Below the pieces are notes generated by a model. The model saw only the letters and a list, made by a program, of their open reading frames with translations. It had not been told where the DNA came from and made no database searches. Both the position numbers and the translations under genes were made by a program. Below, in pieces: positions 19,029-27,445 of a stretch of DNA of 64,000 nucleotides. The stretch's first letter is position 1. Each line of letters begins with the position of its first letter. The stretch comes from Paenibacillus castaneae (GTDB lineage Bacteria > Bacillota > Bacilli > Paenibacillales > Paenibacillaceae): the NCBI RefSeq assembly GCF_002884445.1, contig NZ_KZ614144.1, positions 3,888,094 to 3,952,093 of the forward strand, read 5' to 3'.

Positions 19029-19751
19029 TTAAACCATTTTATTAAATTCCTTGCGAAGCCTTTTAATAATTCTCTTTTCTAAACGGGAAATATAGGATTG
19101 TGAAATGCCGAGCAGATCTGCAACATCCTTTTGTGTTTTCTCCTCGCCGTCAGCTAGTCCAAAGCGCAGCTCCATAATAATGCGTTCACGCTCAGACAGC
19201 TTATCTAATGCTTTATGCAGAAGCTTGCGGTCAACCTGTTCTTCGATATTGCGGTAAATCGTATCATTCTCGGTTCCGAGCACATCAGACAAAAGGAGCT
19301 CATTGCCATCCCAATCAATATTAAGCGGTTCGTCAAACGAAACCTCCGTACGCGTCTTGCTATTGCGGCGTAAATACATCAATATTTCATTTTCGATACA
19401 ACGCGAGGCATAGGTCGCTAACTTGATCTTCTTCTCAGGATCAAAAGTATTGACCGCTTTAATGAGCCCAATTGCGCCAATCGATACGAGATCTTCAATA
19501 TGAATGCCGGTATTTTCAAACTTACGGGCGATATAGACCACCAGCCTTAAATTCCGTTCAATCAGCATGGCGCGAATGGCTGTATCCCCTGTAGGCAGCT
19601 TTTCCAGCAAATATTCTTCTTCTTCACGGGTTAATGGAGGCGGGAGCGCTTCACTGCCGCCTATATAGTAGATCTCTTCACTTTTTAATCCGAATAAAAA
19701 CATAATGCGATAATAATATAACTGCAGAATCAATTTATATTTGACGAGCAT
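19029..19751 (-). CDS. sigE: RNA polymerase sigma-E factor precursor (pro-sigma-E)
   Basis: Sigma-E controls early mother-cell gene expression and is made as a membrane-tethered precursor. The 240-residue product keeps a hydrophobic pro-sequence ([20 protein letters not shown]) followed by [19 protein letters not shown], where SpoIIGA cleaves in Bacillus. Region 2 ([40 protein letters not shown]) and region 4 ([20 protein letters not shown]) are intact. I chose ATG 19751, 8 nt from GGAGGG; an earlier ATG abuts the site. It follows spoIIGA closely. Confidence 0.96.
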   Translation of the reverse strand: MLVKYKLILQLYYYRIMFLFGLKSEEIYYIGGSEALPPPLTREEEEYLLEKLPTGDTAIRAMLIERNLRLVVYIARKFENTGIHIEDLVSIGAIGLIKAVNTFDPEKKIKLATYASRCIENEILMYLRRNSKTRTEVSFDEPLNIDWDGNELLLSDVLGTENDTIYRNIEEQVDRKLLHKALDKLSERERIIMELRFGLADGEEKTQKDVADLLGISQSYISRLEKRIIKRLRKEFNKMV

Positions 19752-19789
19752 CTGGCCCATCCCTCCTCGATTGTATGAGCATACGTTCT

Positions 19790-20707
19790 TTACTTTTGTA
19801 CCATTGACGGATGGATAATTGCACGATATGCCCCATCAGACGTTAGCTTGCCGCCGTCAAGCCCGATAAGCACCTTTCGCGTCTCAAAAACTTGTCCTTC
19901 CCTAGTAATCTCAACCGTATCAGGTTTAATCGCGAGCATGAATTGTGATCCTCGGTTGACTCCTCTGAAAGGAACAAGGCGGAGCCGATCCTGCCATTCA
20001 AAAGGCTGTTCATCCATTCCCGCCACAAGACGATCCACTTGTGCATCACGTATGCTATTCAACCACGATTCGGGCAAATCTTCCTGCCATAAAGCAGCCT
20101 CCATCACCATAACCGGTGTCCGAGTCAACGGATCATACAGCTGATTTCCGGTGTCAATAAGACCAACGCAGGTCTGAATGCGCTCTCCAATAGTTATTTT
20201 CACTTCTGCCAAATGAGTGTGCACCAGCTCCCTTTCTCTTTTTTGCGTTAATACGGTACGGTATATATACAGCCCGATACAAAACGCAGCAATCAGATAA
20301 AACAATCCCATCTTCAGCTCTACGTGCATGCTGCCATTTACGAACGTAATCGTTCTCCATACTTCGCCGGAGCCTTGCATAAACAAATAATAGAGCCCTA
20401 GCACCGCACCGGCAGCAACAAAATTAACCGCGTAAAAGGCTGCTACATTTCGTAGAAAATGCTGCATGGACGAGAAGCCAAAAGCGATCCAAACGATTAA
20501 TAATGAAATCGCTATTTTTACCGCTAGCGTAAATAGACAGGACAATTGAGGCAGCAGCATCAAGGCAACATAACATGCTCCGACAGCAGAAGCCGATAAC
20601 ACCCGCCAAGGCTTGGGCCTCAAATGACGCGCCCACGCAGAGGTTAATAGAATAGCGCCATCAACGAGCAGCTCTCGCAAAAACATAACATCTACATAAA
20701 TAGCCAT
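19790..20707 (-). CDS. spoIIGA: Sporulation sigma-E processing peptidase SpoIIGA
   Basis: SpoIIGA is a membrane-embedded aspartic protease that activates pro-sigma-E after signalling from SpoIIR. The ~305-residue product has five or so membrane helices in the first ~150 residues and a cytoplasmic protease domain with catalytic Asp ~185 in [13 protein letters not shown]. The C-terminus holds [15 protein letters not shown] and [10 protein letters not shown]. The ATG at 20707 is behind AGGAAGG; the GTG three codons earlier overlaps that site. It heads the spoIIGA-sigE pair and has a spoIIG-like promoter upstream. Confidence 0.94.
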   Translation of the reverse strand: MAIYVDVMFLRELLVDGAILLTSAWARHLRPKPWRVLSASAVGACYVALMLLPQLSCLFTLAVKIAISLLIVWIAFGFSSMQHFLRNVAAFYAVNFVAAGAVLGLYYLFMQGSGEVWRTITFVNGSMHVELKMGLFYLIAAFCIGLYIYRTVLTQKRERELVHTHLAEVKITIGERIQTCVGLIDTGNQLYDPLTRTPVMVMEAALWQEDLPESWLNSIRDAQVDRLVAGMDEQPFEWQDRLRLVPFRGVNRGSQFMLAIKPDTVEITREGQVFETRKVLIGLDGGKLTSDGAYRAIIHPSMVQK

Positions 20708-20775
20708 TTCGGCCACCTTCCTGCGACTATAGGAATTCGGGCCTGCAGTCGGTACCCCGGAGAACGATTGAGACT

Positions 20776-20842
20776 AGTATATTAAAATCCTATTTCAAAG
20801 TCTGTCTATTCATGACAGCATGACACATCTTTTTTTGTCGAG
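20776..20842 (-). promoter_or_regulatory. Candidate spoIIG promoter with Spo0A-like boxes
   Basis: On the minus strand TAGACA (20803-20808), a long 21 bp spacer and TATACT (20776-20781) resemble the B. subtilis spoIIG promoter, which has an abnormally wide spacer and needs Spo0A~P. Upstream are two TGTCATG copies (20811-20817, 20819-20825) and TGTCGAG on the other strand (20836-20842), each one or two mismatches from the 0A box TGTCGAA. Apart from this and the ftsZ terminator, 20708-21132 shows no convincing gene. Confidence 0.5.
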
Positions 20843-21081
20843 TAAGGGTATAAAACCGCCATGTCCAAAGTCGGATAATTCTGTTATGTGTATGTATTGG
20901 ATTGGCATTCAGAGCAAGAATGAACACAATTTACTATATCTTATTGGCCTATCACATACTCTAGGGGGCTTTCCAAGCGTCATTTTGCGGCTATTAATTG
21001 AGAGGAGCAGGTGATTAATTTGTCGTTTGGAGTAATTAACATGAATATGGCCATCAAGGGGATAAGCTCAGGCTGAAAAGC

Positions 21082-21116
21082 AAAAAAAAAAGCCTTCCCG
21101 GACTAGCCGGAAAGGC
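21082..21116 (-). terminator. Terminator of ftsZ
   Basis: Stem GCCTTTCCGG / CCGGGAAGGC with a 5 nt loop, followed on the minus strand by ten T, ~17 bp after the ftsZ stop. This ends the dcw transcript. Confidence 0.9.
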
Positions 21117-21132
21117 AGAAGAATGATGATGG

Positions 21133-22248
21133 CTAGCGATCGCCGCGCGGTCGATTGCGCAGGAATGCTGGAATTTCCAGCTGATCGCTTGACGTATTGT
21201 TTGCACCAAAAGGCTTTACAGGTGCATGGCCGCCTGTTTGTCTTTGGTCAGCAGCTTCAGGCTGCTGCTGAGGCATACGGCGGGCAGTAGGTGCTTTATG
21301 CTCAAAGCCCGTTGCAATAACGGTTACTTTAATTTCATCCTTCAGATCCTCGTCAATAATCGCACCGAAAATCATGTTCACATCTGGGTCAGAAGCTGAA
21401 ATAACGATTTCAGCTGCTTCATTCACCTCATAAAGTGAAAGATTGCTTCCGCCAGTAATGTTCATGATAACGCCGCGAGCGCCGTCAATGGATGTTTCTA
21501 GCAATGGACTCATAATGGCTTTTCTTGCTGCTTCAGCAGCGCGATTCTCACCTGTAGCAATCCCGATACCCATCAATGCAGAGCCGCGCTCCGTCATGAT
21601 CGTCTTCACGTCTGCAAAGTCAAGGTTGATAAGTCCAGGAACTTGGATTAGATCAGATATGCCTTGTACAGCTTGGCGAAGTACGTTATCCGCTTCGCGG
21701 AAAGCTTCGAGCATTGGTGTTTTCTTATCAACAATTTCTAGCAATCGATCATTCGGTATTACAATCAGTGTATCAACTTTTTCCTTAAGCGCTTCAATAC
21801 CGAGCTCTGCTTGTCCAGAACGTTTGCGTCCTTCGAAGGTAAATGGGCGCGTTACCACGCCAACCGTCAAAGCACCGCATTCACGTGCAATTTCAGCGAT
21901 GACTGGTGCCGCGCCTGTTCCTGTACCTCCACCCATGCCTGCTGTAACAAACACCATGTCCGAGCCCTTTAGCTGGTTCATAATGATTTCACGAGATTCC
22001 TCAGCAGCCTTGCTTCCAACATCAGGATTAGCGCCAGCGCCTAGTCCGCGCGTCAGCTTATCGCCGATTTGCAGCTTATGCTCTGATTTGGCCAAATTAA
22101 GCGCCTGAGCATCGGTATTTACCGTAATAAACTCTACGCCCTTTACGCCGTTTTCTATCATCCGGTTGACTGCATTACTGCCGCCCCCGCCTACACCTAT
22201 AACTTTTATTTGAGCAAGCTGCTCTAGCTCAAAGTCGAATTCCAACAT
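21133..22248 (-). CDS. ftsZ: Cell division protein FtsZ
   Basis: This tubulin-like GTPase polymerises into the Z-ring. The 371-residue product has the nucleotide-binding [14 protein letters not shown] near 18-31, the tubulin signature [10 protein letters not shown] near 106-115 and the T7 synergy loop region [11 protein letters not shown] near 207-217. A disordered linker leads to a conserved C-terminal peptide, [17 protein letters not shown], that binds FtsA and SepF, both encoded here. It lies 119 bp after ftsA. No second start or frameshift is evident. Confidence 0.97.
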   Translation of the reverse strand: MLEFDFELEQLAQIKVIGVGGGGSNAVNRMIENGVKGVEFITVNTDAQALNLAKSEHKLQIGDKLTRGLGAGANPDVGSKAAEESREIIMNQLKGSDMVFVTAGMGGGTGTGAAPVIAEIARECGALTVGVVTRPFTFEGRKRSGQAELGIEALKEKVDTLIVIPNDRLLEIVDKKTPMLEAFREADNVLRQAVQGISDLIQVPGLINLDFADVKTIMTERGSALMGIGIATGENRAAEAARKAIMSPLLETSIDGARGVIMNITGGSNLSLYEVNEAAEIVISASDPDVNMIFGAIIDEDLKDEIKVTVIATGFEHKAPTARRMPQQQPEAADQRQTGGHAPVKPFGANNTSSDQLEIPAFLRNRPRGDR

Positions 22249-22367
22249 CTTTCATTGTCCCCCAGTCAAGCGTAAACTGCCCGCACCGTCTATCAGACGG
22301 AAATAGCAACGTTTCGCGGTAAAATATAAGCGTCGTATAACGGTGAAACTTATATTATCTTATATTT

Positions 22368-23609
22368 TCAAATAAATTCATTAAACATACTTTTTAACCG
22401 CTCGAACATACCAGGTTTAGATGAAGGTGCTGGACTTGCTTTGCGGCTTGCCGTTTTCTTCACTGCTCCAGTTCCACGAGCTCCCATATACTTCGACACG
22501 TACTGAATCATGCCAACACCGCTGCTAAACGCCGGATCTCTAACTCCGATGTAATCCGGCAGGGCGATTCTAACGGAAGCCTCCAGCTCTGTCTGGGCCA
22601 GAGCAAGCGTTCCTGGCATAGAAACCGATCCGCCGGTGAGAACGTAGCCGTTCACCTTATCACCATAGCCAAGTCTGCGAACTTCCTGTCTTACCATATG
22701 GAAGATTTCTTGCATACGAGGCTCTATTATGCTAGCAAGATCATATTGAGAGAATTCCTTCTCCGCATTGCTTCCCATGCGTGTAACCTTAAACTTCACG
22801 TCTTCAGCCGCATCGTTCACATTCGCGCATCCATACTTCAGTTTAATTTTCTCCGCTTGGTCGCTTTGTGTACGCAATCCATAAGCAATATCATTGGTAA
22901 CATATTCGCCGCCTATTGGCAAAGTAGAAGTAGCTGCCAATCCGCCTTGATCATAAATGGCTAATGTGCAAGAGCCTGCTCCAATGTCGGTTAATACCGT
23001 TCCGATCATCTTCTCATCCTTCGTCAGCGACATAACGCCCGAAGCTAATGACAATAAAATGACCCCTGATATCCGAAGTCCAGCTTTCTCCACACAGCGC
23101 ATTAGGTTATGTATAGCCGTCTTCGTGCCAGTTACGATTGTTGCTTCAACCTCGAGACGAACGCCAATCATACCTCGCGGATCTGAAATGCCTTCTAATC
23201 CGTCTACTAAATACTGCTTGGGCACTAAATTAATAATCTCCCGCTCTGGCGGGAGCGCCACTACTTTCGCTGCCTGTAGAACGCGTTCGATATCTTCTTC
23301 ACCAATTTCACGATCCTCATTGGATACTGCAACGACGCCACGATTGGTTTGCAGTGCAATATGATTGCCCTGAATGCCTACATATACGTCTGATATTTGA
23401 ATGCCGACCATGCGCTCCGCATGCTCAATTGCATTGCGAATCGATTGCACGGTTTGGTCAATATCTACAATTGCTCCTTTGCGAATACCCTCTGAGTCGG
23501 CAGATCCAACTCCAATAATATTAATGGCTCCATTGTTTACTTCACCAATAATAGCACGAACTTTGGATGTACCGATGTCCAAACTGACGATGATGTCGTT
23601 GCTGCTCAA
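22368..23609 (-). CDS. ftsA: Cell division protein FtsA
   Basis: This actin-like protein tethers FtsZ to the membrane. The 413-residue product begins SSNDIIVSLDIGTSKVRAII (phosphate 1 motif) and has the SHS2 domain near 85-165, phosphate 2 (TDIGAGSCTLAIY) near 206-218, and the adenosine loop (GYVLTGGSVSMPG). A C-terminal amphipathic membrane-targeting helix (FERLKSMFNEFI) follows. The start is TTG 23609 behind GGAGGTGCCGCAAG; the longer TTG-initiated frame begins inside the ribosome binding site. A good sigma-H promoter candidate lies just upstream. Confidence 0.96.
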   Translation of the reverse strand: MSSNDIIVSLDIGTSKVRAIIGEVNNGAINIIGVGSADSEGIRKGAIVDIDQTVQSIRNAIEHAERMVGIQISDVYVGIQGNHIALQTNRGVVAVSNEDREIGEEDIERVLQAAKVVALPPEREIINLVPKQYLVDGLEGISDPRGMIGVRLEVEATIVTGTKTAIHNLMRCVEKAGLRISGVILLSLASGVMSLTKDEKMIGTVLTDIGAGSCTLAIYDQGGLAATSTLPIGGEYVTNDIAYGLRTQSDQAEKIKLKYGCANVNDAAEDVKFKVTRMGSNAEKEFSQYDLASIIEPRMQEIFHMVRQEVRRLGYGDKVNGYVLTGGSVSMPGTLALAQTELEASVRIALPDYIGVRDPAFSSGVGMIQYVSKYMGARGTGAVKKTASRKASPAPSSKPGMFERLKSMFNEFI

Positions 23610-23668
23610 CTTGCGGCACCTCCGTTTCAAATAAAAATTTATTTTTCAATTGTAAAAAGTCTTTTTAC

Positions 23669-23697
23669 ATATTCAACGCCTTTGATATTTTCCCTCT
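23669..23697 (-). promoter_or_regulatory. Candidate sigma-H promoter upstream of ftsA
   Basis: On the minus strand AGAGGGAAA (23689-23697), an 11 bp spacer and GTTGAATAT (23669-23677) match the sigma-H consensus RNAGGAWWW-N11-12-RNNGAATWW in all but one core base. B. subtilis ftsAZ also has a sigma-H promoter used at sporulation onset, which supports the reading. The remainder of 23610-23830 is AT-rich and geneless; the sbp/ylxW/ylxX genes found here in Bacillus are absent. Confidence 0.62.
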
Positions 23698-23830
23698 TTT
23701 TTCAACAAATTTTTCATTAATTTCTCATTTTCATGTCGGTCGCCGCCCCTTGCGACAACCTCTATTACCTAATGTTATCCAGCCTCATCGAGTATAAATG
23801 CGATAAATAAAATTCTACCATTCTTTCAGC

Positions 23831-24601
23831 CTATTGAGTAGTCTCTTTTTGATCATCAGACATATTTTCTAGACTTTCATTATTGAAGGGTACGTAAGTG
23901 TCTGCTAACAGCATCGTAATCTTGCCAGGCTCCTGCGTCTCGATTACAGCATTGAGCGCTTCAATTTTATCTTGGAGCACGGATATGGCAGTCACTACTT
24001 CAAATTTCGTCCGCGTATATATAATAATTCGGTCAGGATAAGCCGGAGACGGATTAGGTGTAATCTCGGATAAATCAGAAAGCTGCTTCTTAGGAATGAG
24101 CCCCAGCGCTTTCGTAAGCTCTGCCTTGTGCGGATCATCCTTGGCCCATCCGGACAGAACCGGTTTATCTACGAGCAGCATCTCATCATTGCTGGCATCG
24201 ATGCTTGTCCCATTAGACAAGAGCGCCGTCATCTCTCCTTGCTCTGAAAGCTCGAAGGCTACAGCTTGATACTCTTCCACAACAATCTTCACAACTCCCG
24301 GAAATGTTTTTGTAACGACAGCGTTATTAATCTGCGGGAGTGTACGGACTCTATCTTCTATCGTAGAGGATGAAGTTTTGAAAAAAGCATCGCCGACAAC
24401 AATAGCAGCAGCTTGTCCGATTTCCTCCTGAGTAGCAAATCTCATTCCCTCTATTTGTATATCAGATATTTTACTGATAGAGGAATTAAAAAACAACACG
24501 GCAAGCAGAGCAATAAACATTAGAATGAGAATGGTTAATAATCTGCGGCTGCCCATTCGTTTTCGTTTAGGTTCCTTCAGTACAGGCATCTGAGTGTTCA
24601 T
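23831..24601 (-). CDS. divIB: Cell division protein DivIB (FtsQ)
   Basis: DivIB forms the FtsQ/DivIB-FtsL-DivIC bridge that activates septal peptidoglycan synthesis. The 256-residue bitopic protein has a short basic cytoplasmic part (PKRKRMGSRR), one membrane helix (about 20-42) and a POTRA domain (ISDIQIEGMRFATQEEIGQA, about 43-110). A beta domain and a short acidic tail follow. The start at 24601 is behind GGAAGGGACGAGTT. It follows murA by 111 bp, a gap that holds a decayed copy of the hairpin repeat. divIC is not in the window. Confidence 0.92.
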   Translation of the reverse strand: MNTQMPVLKEPKRKRMGSRRLLTILILMFIALLAVLFFNSSISKISDIQIEGMRFATQEEIGQAAAIVVGDAFFKTSSSTIEDRVRTLPQINNAVVTKTFPGVVKIVVEEYQAVAFELSEQGEMTALLSNGTSIDASNDEMLLVDKPVLSGWAKDDPHKAELTKALGLIPKKQLSDLSEITPNPSPAYPDRIIIYTRTKFEVVTAISVLQDKIEALNAVIETQEPGKITMLLADTYVPFNNESLENMSDDQKETTQ

Positions 24602-24639
24602 AACTCGTCCCTTCCTTTTCCAAAAAACATCCGGGCTGC

Positions 24640-24680
24640 CTAGCTTAGCAAGCCAAAGCTTTGCTAAAGAAGCGTACCGG
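24640..24680. repeat. Decayed copy of the hairpin repeat between murA and divIB
   Basis: GCTTAGCAAGCCAAAGCTTT followed by GCTAAAGAAGC aligns, with one gap and about six mismatches over ~30 bp, to the reverse complement of the 38 bp unit at 16537-16640. It contains its own inverted repeat TTAGCAA/TTGCTAA. Relationship by descent is inferred from this alignment by eye. Confidence 0.45.
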
Positions 24681-24712
24681 CTGTTTCTATCTTGCTGCTC
24701 TTATGCATAGAA

Positions 24713-25981
24713 TTAGTTATTAGGCACGGGCGAGTAGCGTGAGATACGCGCGCCCAGCCTTGATAACATCGTCTCGATTTTCTCATAGCCTCGGTCAATG
24801 TGATGAATTTGCTCAACAACCGTCCTGCCCTGCGCTGCCAAACCGGCAATTACTAGAGCGGCCCCCGCTCGCAGGTCAGTAGCCTCTACAGTAGCTCCAT
24901 ATAGCCTTGGCACGCCGCGAATAAATGCGGCATTCATATCTACACGGATATCGGCTCCCATACGGGATAATTCATCCACATGCTTCAATCGGCCTTCAAA
25001 AATCGTTTCTTTCATTACACTTACACCATCTGCAAGCGTAAGCAGCACCATAACTTGAGACTGCAGGTCTGTAGGAAATGCAGGGTATGGAGAAGTTACG
25101 ATTCTTTCAACAGCTTTAGGCCTGGATGCGTTGCCAACCTTAATTATATCACCGTCGATGACGATTTGAACACCAGCACGGCGCAGAACATGAATCAAGG
25201 AAGATAAGTGCGCGGGTTGTGTATTTAAGAGTGTAACCTGACCGCGGGTTGCCGCGGCAGCTACCATAATAGTCCCTGCAACTATGCGGTCTGGAATAAC
25301 CTTATAACGACACGGCGTTAATGACTGTACCCCATCTATCGTTATTGTATCAGATCCAGCTCCCATAATCTTCGCGCCCATCGCATTTAAGAAACGTTGC
25401 AAATCTTGTATTTCCGGCTCTCGTGCAGCATTGCTGATCGTTGTTTTTCCTTCAGCCAAAGCAGCGGCCATCATAATATTTTCCGTTGCTCCAACGCTTG
25501 GGAAGCTTAAGTGAATATCTGCACCCCGCAGTTTGTCTGCACGGCATATAATTCGGTTTCCGATTTCTTCTATCTCTGCTCCAAGTGCCTGCAAACCTTC
25601 CAAGTGAAGGTCGATCTTCCGTTCACCGATTGCGCATCCGCCAGGCAGGTAAACTTGAGTTTCACCAAACCTTGCGAGCAACGGACCCATTAGAAAAATA
25701 GAAGAGCGCATCTGTCTCATTAACGATTCCGGCACGTGGGATGTATGTGCAGTATCTGTATCCAGCACAACCGTTCCTCCCGAATGCTCGGCGCGGCATC
25801 CTAATTCGCGCAAAATGTTCAGCATGACGTCGATATCTAGTAAATCGGGCACATGGTCTAACGTTGTTGTGCCTTCGGCCAGCAGACTGGCAGCTAATAT
25901 CGGCAAAGCGGCATTTTTCGCTCCTTGGATAACTATGGTTCCTGAGAGAGGTTTCCCACCTTCAATCACCAATTTGTCCAA
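24713..25981 (-). CDS. murA: UDP-N-acetylglucosamine 1-carboxyvinyltransferase
   Basis: MurA transfers enolpyruvate from PEP to UDP-GlcNAc, the first committed peptidoglycan step and the fosfomycin target. The 422-residue protein begins MDKLVIEGGKPLSGTIVIQG with KNAALP near 22-27 and has the PEP-binding Cys ~116 in YLPGGCAIGERKID. LRAGAALVIAGLAAQG and HIDRGYE sit near the C-terminus. It is inserted between murB and divIB. Firmicutes often carry a second murA (murAB/murZ); whether one exists here cannot be judged from the window. Confidence 0.96.
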   Translation of the reverse strand: MDKLVIEGGKPLSGTIVIQGAKNAALPILAASLLAEGTTTLDHVPDLLDIDVMLNILRELGCRAEHSGGTVVLDTDTAHTSHVPESLMRQMRSSIFLMGPLLARFGETQVYLPGGCAIGERKIDLHLEGLQALGAEIEEIGNRIICRADKLRGADIHLSFPSVGATENIMMAAALAEGKTTISNAAREPEIQDLQRFLNAMGAKIMGAGSDTITIDGVQSLTPCRYKVIPDRIVAGTIMVAAAATRGQVTLLNTQPAHLSSLIHVLRRAGVQIVIDGDIIKVGNASRPKAVERIVTSPYPAFPTDLQSQVMVLLTLADGVSVMKETIFEGRLKHVDELSRMGADIRVDMNAAFIRGVPRLYGATVEATDLRAGAALVIAGLAAQGRTVVEQIHHIDRGYEKIETMLSRLGARISRYSPVPNN

Positions 25982-25996
25982 TGTATCACCTCCGAA

Positions 25997-26902
25997 TTAC
26001 CGCTCACCCACCACCAATACTTCCGGCACCAGCAGGATGCCGAAGCGGTCCTGGACGGTGCTTTGTATGTGTGTCATGAGGGCGAGAACGTCTTCAGCTG
26101 TAGATTGCCCGGTATTAACAATAAAATTGGCATGCTGCTCGGATACTAGCGCGCCTCCTATGCTTACACCCTTCAATCCCGCTTCCTCTATCAGCCTTGC
26201 AGCGAAATCATTGGGCGGATTGCGGAATACACTGCCAGCGACTGCAAGCTGCAGCGGTTGTGTTCGCAATCTTCTTTCTTTATAAGAGGCAAACAATGAT
26301 GTAATTTCCTTCCGATCACCCTCTGCTAATTCGAAAGCAGCCTCAATGACCACTCCTTTTTGCTCATGCAGAATAGAGTGGCGGTAGGAGAAGCGCATAT
26401 CGTCCGGATAGTAGCGGACCAACTCTCCTGTCTCCAGCACAATGTCAGCAAATTTGAAAATACGTGACACATCCGATCCATGCGCGCCAGCATTCATATA
26501 GACGGCACCGCCTACCGAGCCCGGGATTCCCCCCGCGAATTCAAGACCCGTAAGCCCTTCCTTGCCCGCCATGACTGATAGCTTAATAAACGAATAAGAA
26601 GCGCCAGCAATTGCCTGCGTTCCTTCAAAACGCACGTAATCTAACCCTTTATGCGGTTTAATTACAACACCGCGAATTCCTTTGTCACTCACCAGCATGT
26701 TAGAGCCTCGGCCAAGATTAGTCCACGCTACCTGATGCTTATGAATCAAGCGTACAGCGTTCACTAAATCTTCCTTGCTTCGTGGGAGGATTAATATGTC
26801 GGCGGGACCGCCGATTTTCCATGTCGTATAGTTAGTGAGCGGTTCATTATACAAAACTTCGCCGAGATCAGCTTGTTCCAATTCCGCTTTAAATGCTTCC
26901 AT
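25997..26902 (-). CDS. murB: UDP-N-acetylenolpyruvoylglucosamine reductase
   Basis: This FAD enzyme reduces the MurA product to UDP-MurNAc. The 301-residue product has the FAD domain with YTTWKIGGPADILI near 29-42, LGRGSNMLVSDKGIRG near 78-93 and GIPGSVGGAVYMNAGAHGSD near 138-157. A catalytic serine lies in YRHSILHE. The type II form lacks the extra loop of E. coli MurB. ATG 26902 follows AGGAGG (26912-26917); the longer open frame runs through the tandem repeat and gives low-complexity peptide, so I reject it. The repeat starts 19 bp upstream of the start. Confidence 0.95.
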   Translation of the reverse strand: MEAFKAELEQADLGEVLYNEPLTNYTTWKIGGPADILILPRSKEDLVNAVRLIHKHQVAWTNLGRGSNMLVSDKGIRGVVIKPHKGLDYVRFEGTQAIAGASYSFIKLSVMAGKEGLTGLEFAGGIPGSVGGAVYMNAGAHGSDVSRIFKFADIVLETGELVRYYPDDMRFSYRHSILHEQKGVVIEAAFELAEGDRKEITSLFASYKERRLRTQPLQLAVAGSVFRNPPNDFAARLIEEAGLKGVSIGGALVSEQHANFIVNTGQSTAEDVLALMTHIQSTVQDRFGILLVPEVLVVGER

Positions 26903-26920
26903 TATGTCGAACCTCCTATA

Positions 26921-27078
26921 GGTTTTGTGTAGCAAAACCAATTTCGTAAGCATACGCTTAGGTTTTGTGCAGCAAAACCAACTTCGTAAGCATACGCTTA
27001 GGTTTGCAAGGCAAAACCACTTCGTAAGCATAAACCTAGGTTTTGCGAAGCAAAACCACCTTCGTAAGCAAAGGCTTA
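26921..27078. repeat. 40 bp tandem hairpin repeat, four copies, upstream of murB
   Basis: Four tandem units at 26921-26960, 26961-27000, 27001-27038 (38 bp, diverged) and 27039-27078. Consensus: hairpin GGTTTTGTG-aag-CAAAACC followed by a short A/C spacer and TTCGTAAGCATACGCTTA. It belongs to the same family as 16537-16640 (TTCGTAAGCATA is identical) with a one-base-longer stem. It ends 4 bp from the murB ribosome binding site, so it would lie in the mRNA leader of murB. Confidence 0.93.
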
Positions 27079-27445
27079 ATCGAGAGCAATTCGCCCTCTC
27101 TAACAGCAAAGCGCAGCGGCATCCAGATTGAACGCGATCATTGTTATAAACGCTCCTTTCGGGCGACGGTCACGAATATAGTGTATCCTATGCCTATGCA
27201 GGTTCTTGTGTGACAATCGCCTATGCCGGAGCAGTCCTTGCAAGAAAGCTTCATCCTTTAATGCTGCTGATTCAACCAATGCTGTATGTATACCATTCGA
27301 AACTTATTCTCAAAATAGGTCTGTAACAGCGCAAATCTTAGCCCAAACATGCTTCTATACATAGCTAATACCGGATTGATTAATCCGGTATAACGTTATT
27401 CTCATGGTTTTAGGCAAGGAAATTTTGATAGCCGCGTCAAACGCT
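27079..27445. other. Geneless gap where murG is usually found
   Basis: Between the repeat and the spoVE stop there is no ORF of credible length on either strand and no MurG motif (no GGTGGH-like string in any frame I translated). It contains a perfect 10 bp hairpin ATACCGGATT-gatt-AATCCGGTAT (27368-27391), a 34-codon minus-strand ORF with no ribosome binding site (27258-27362), and a short ORF with a strong site listed separately. In Bacillus murG lies here. Confidence 0.6.
27100..27141 (-). other. 13-codon ORF with strong ribosome binding site upstream of murB
   Basis: ATG at 27141 follows GAAAGGAGCG with 9 nt spacing, as good as any real start in the window, but reads only MIAFNLDAAALCC then TAG. 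The small hairpin GAGAGGGCGAATTGCTCTC and the repeat array follow. It may be a leader peptide, or a start region left behind after loss of a gene. Translation is not demonstrated. Confidence 0.35.

Noticed and set aside
20820..21014. 64-codon plus-strand ORF between spoIIGA and ftsZ
   Set aside because: No ribosome binding site, overlaps the spoIIG-like promoter, unusual composition. A shorter 18-codon frame at 21020-21076 has a fair site but no other support.
21443..22108. 221-codon ORF antisense to ftsZ
   Set aside because: A shadow frame of ftsZ with Ser/Pro-rich composition; the sense frame is a complete FtsZ.
25997..26285. Plus-strand ORF spanning the murA/murB junction
   Set aside because: It overlaps both genes in a shadow frame with no initiation signal.
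26903..27109. 69-codon N-terminal extension of murB
   Set aside because: It runs through the tandem repeat and gives repetitive Lys/Cys/Trp-rich peptide; the ATG at 26902 has an AGGAGG site and matches MurB length.
27258..27362. 34-codon minus-strand ORF in the murG gap as a murG remnant
   Set aside because: It has no ribosome binding site and no similarity to MurG motifs; kept only as a note.
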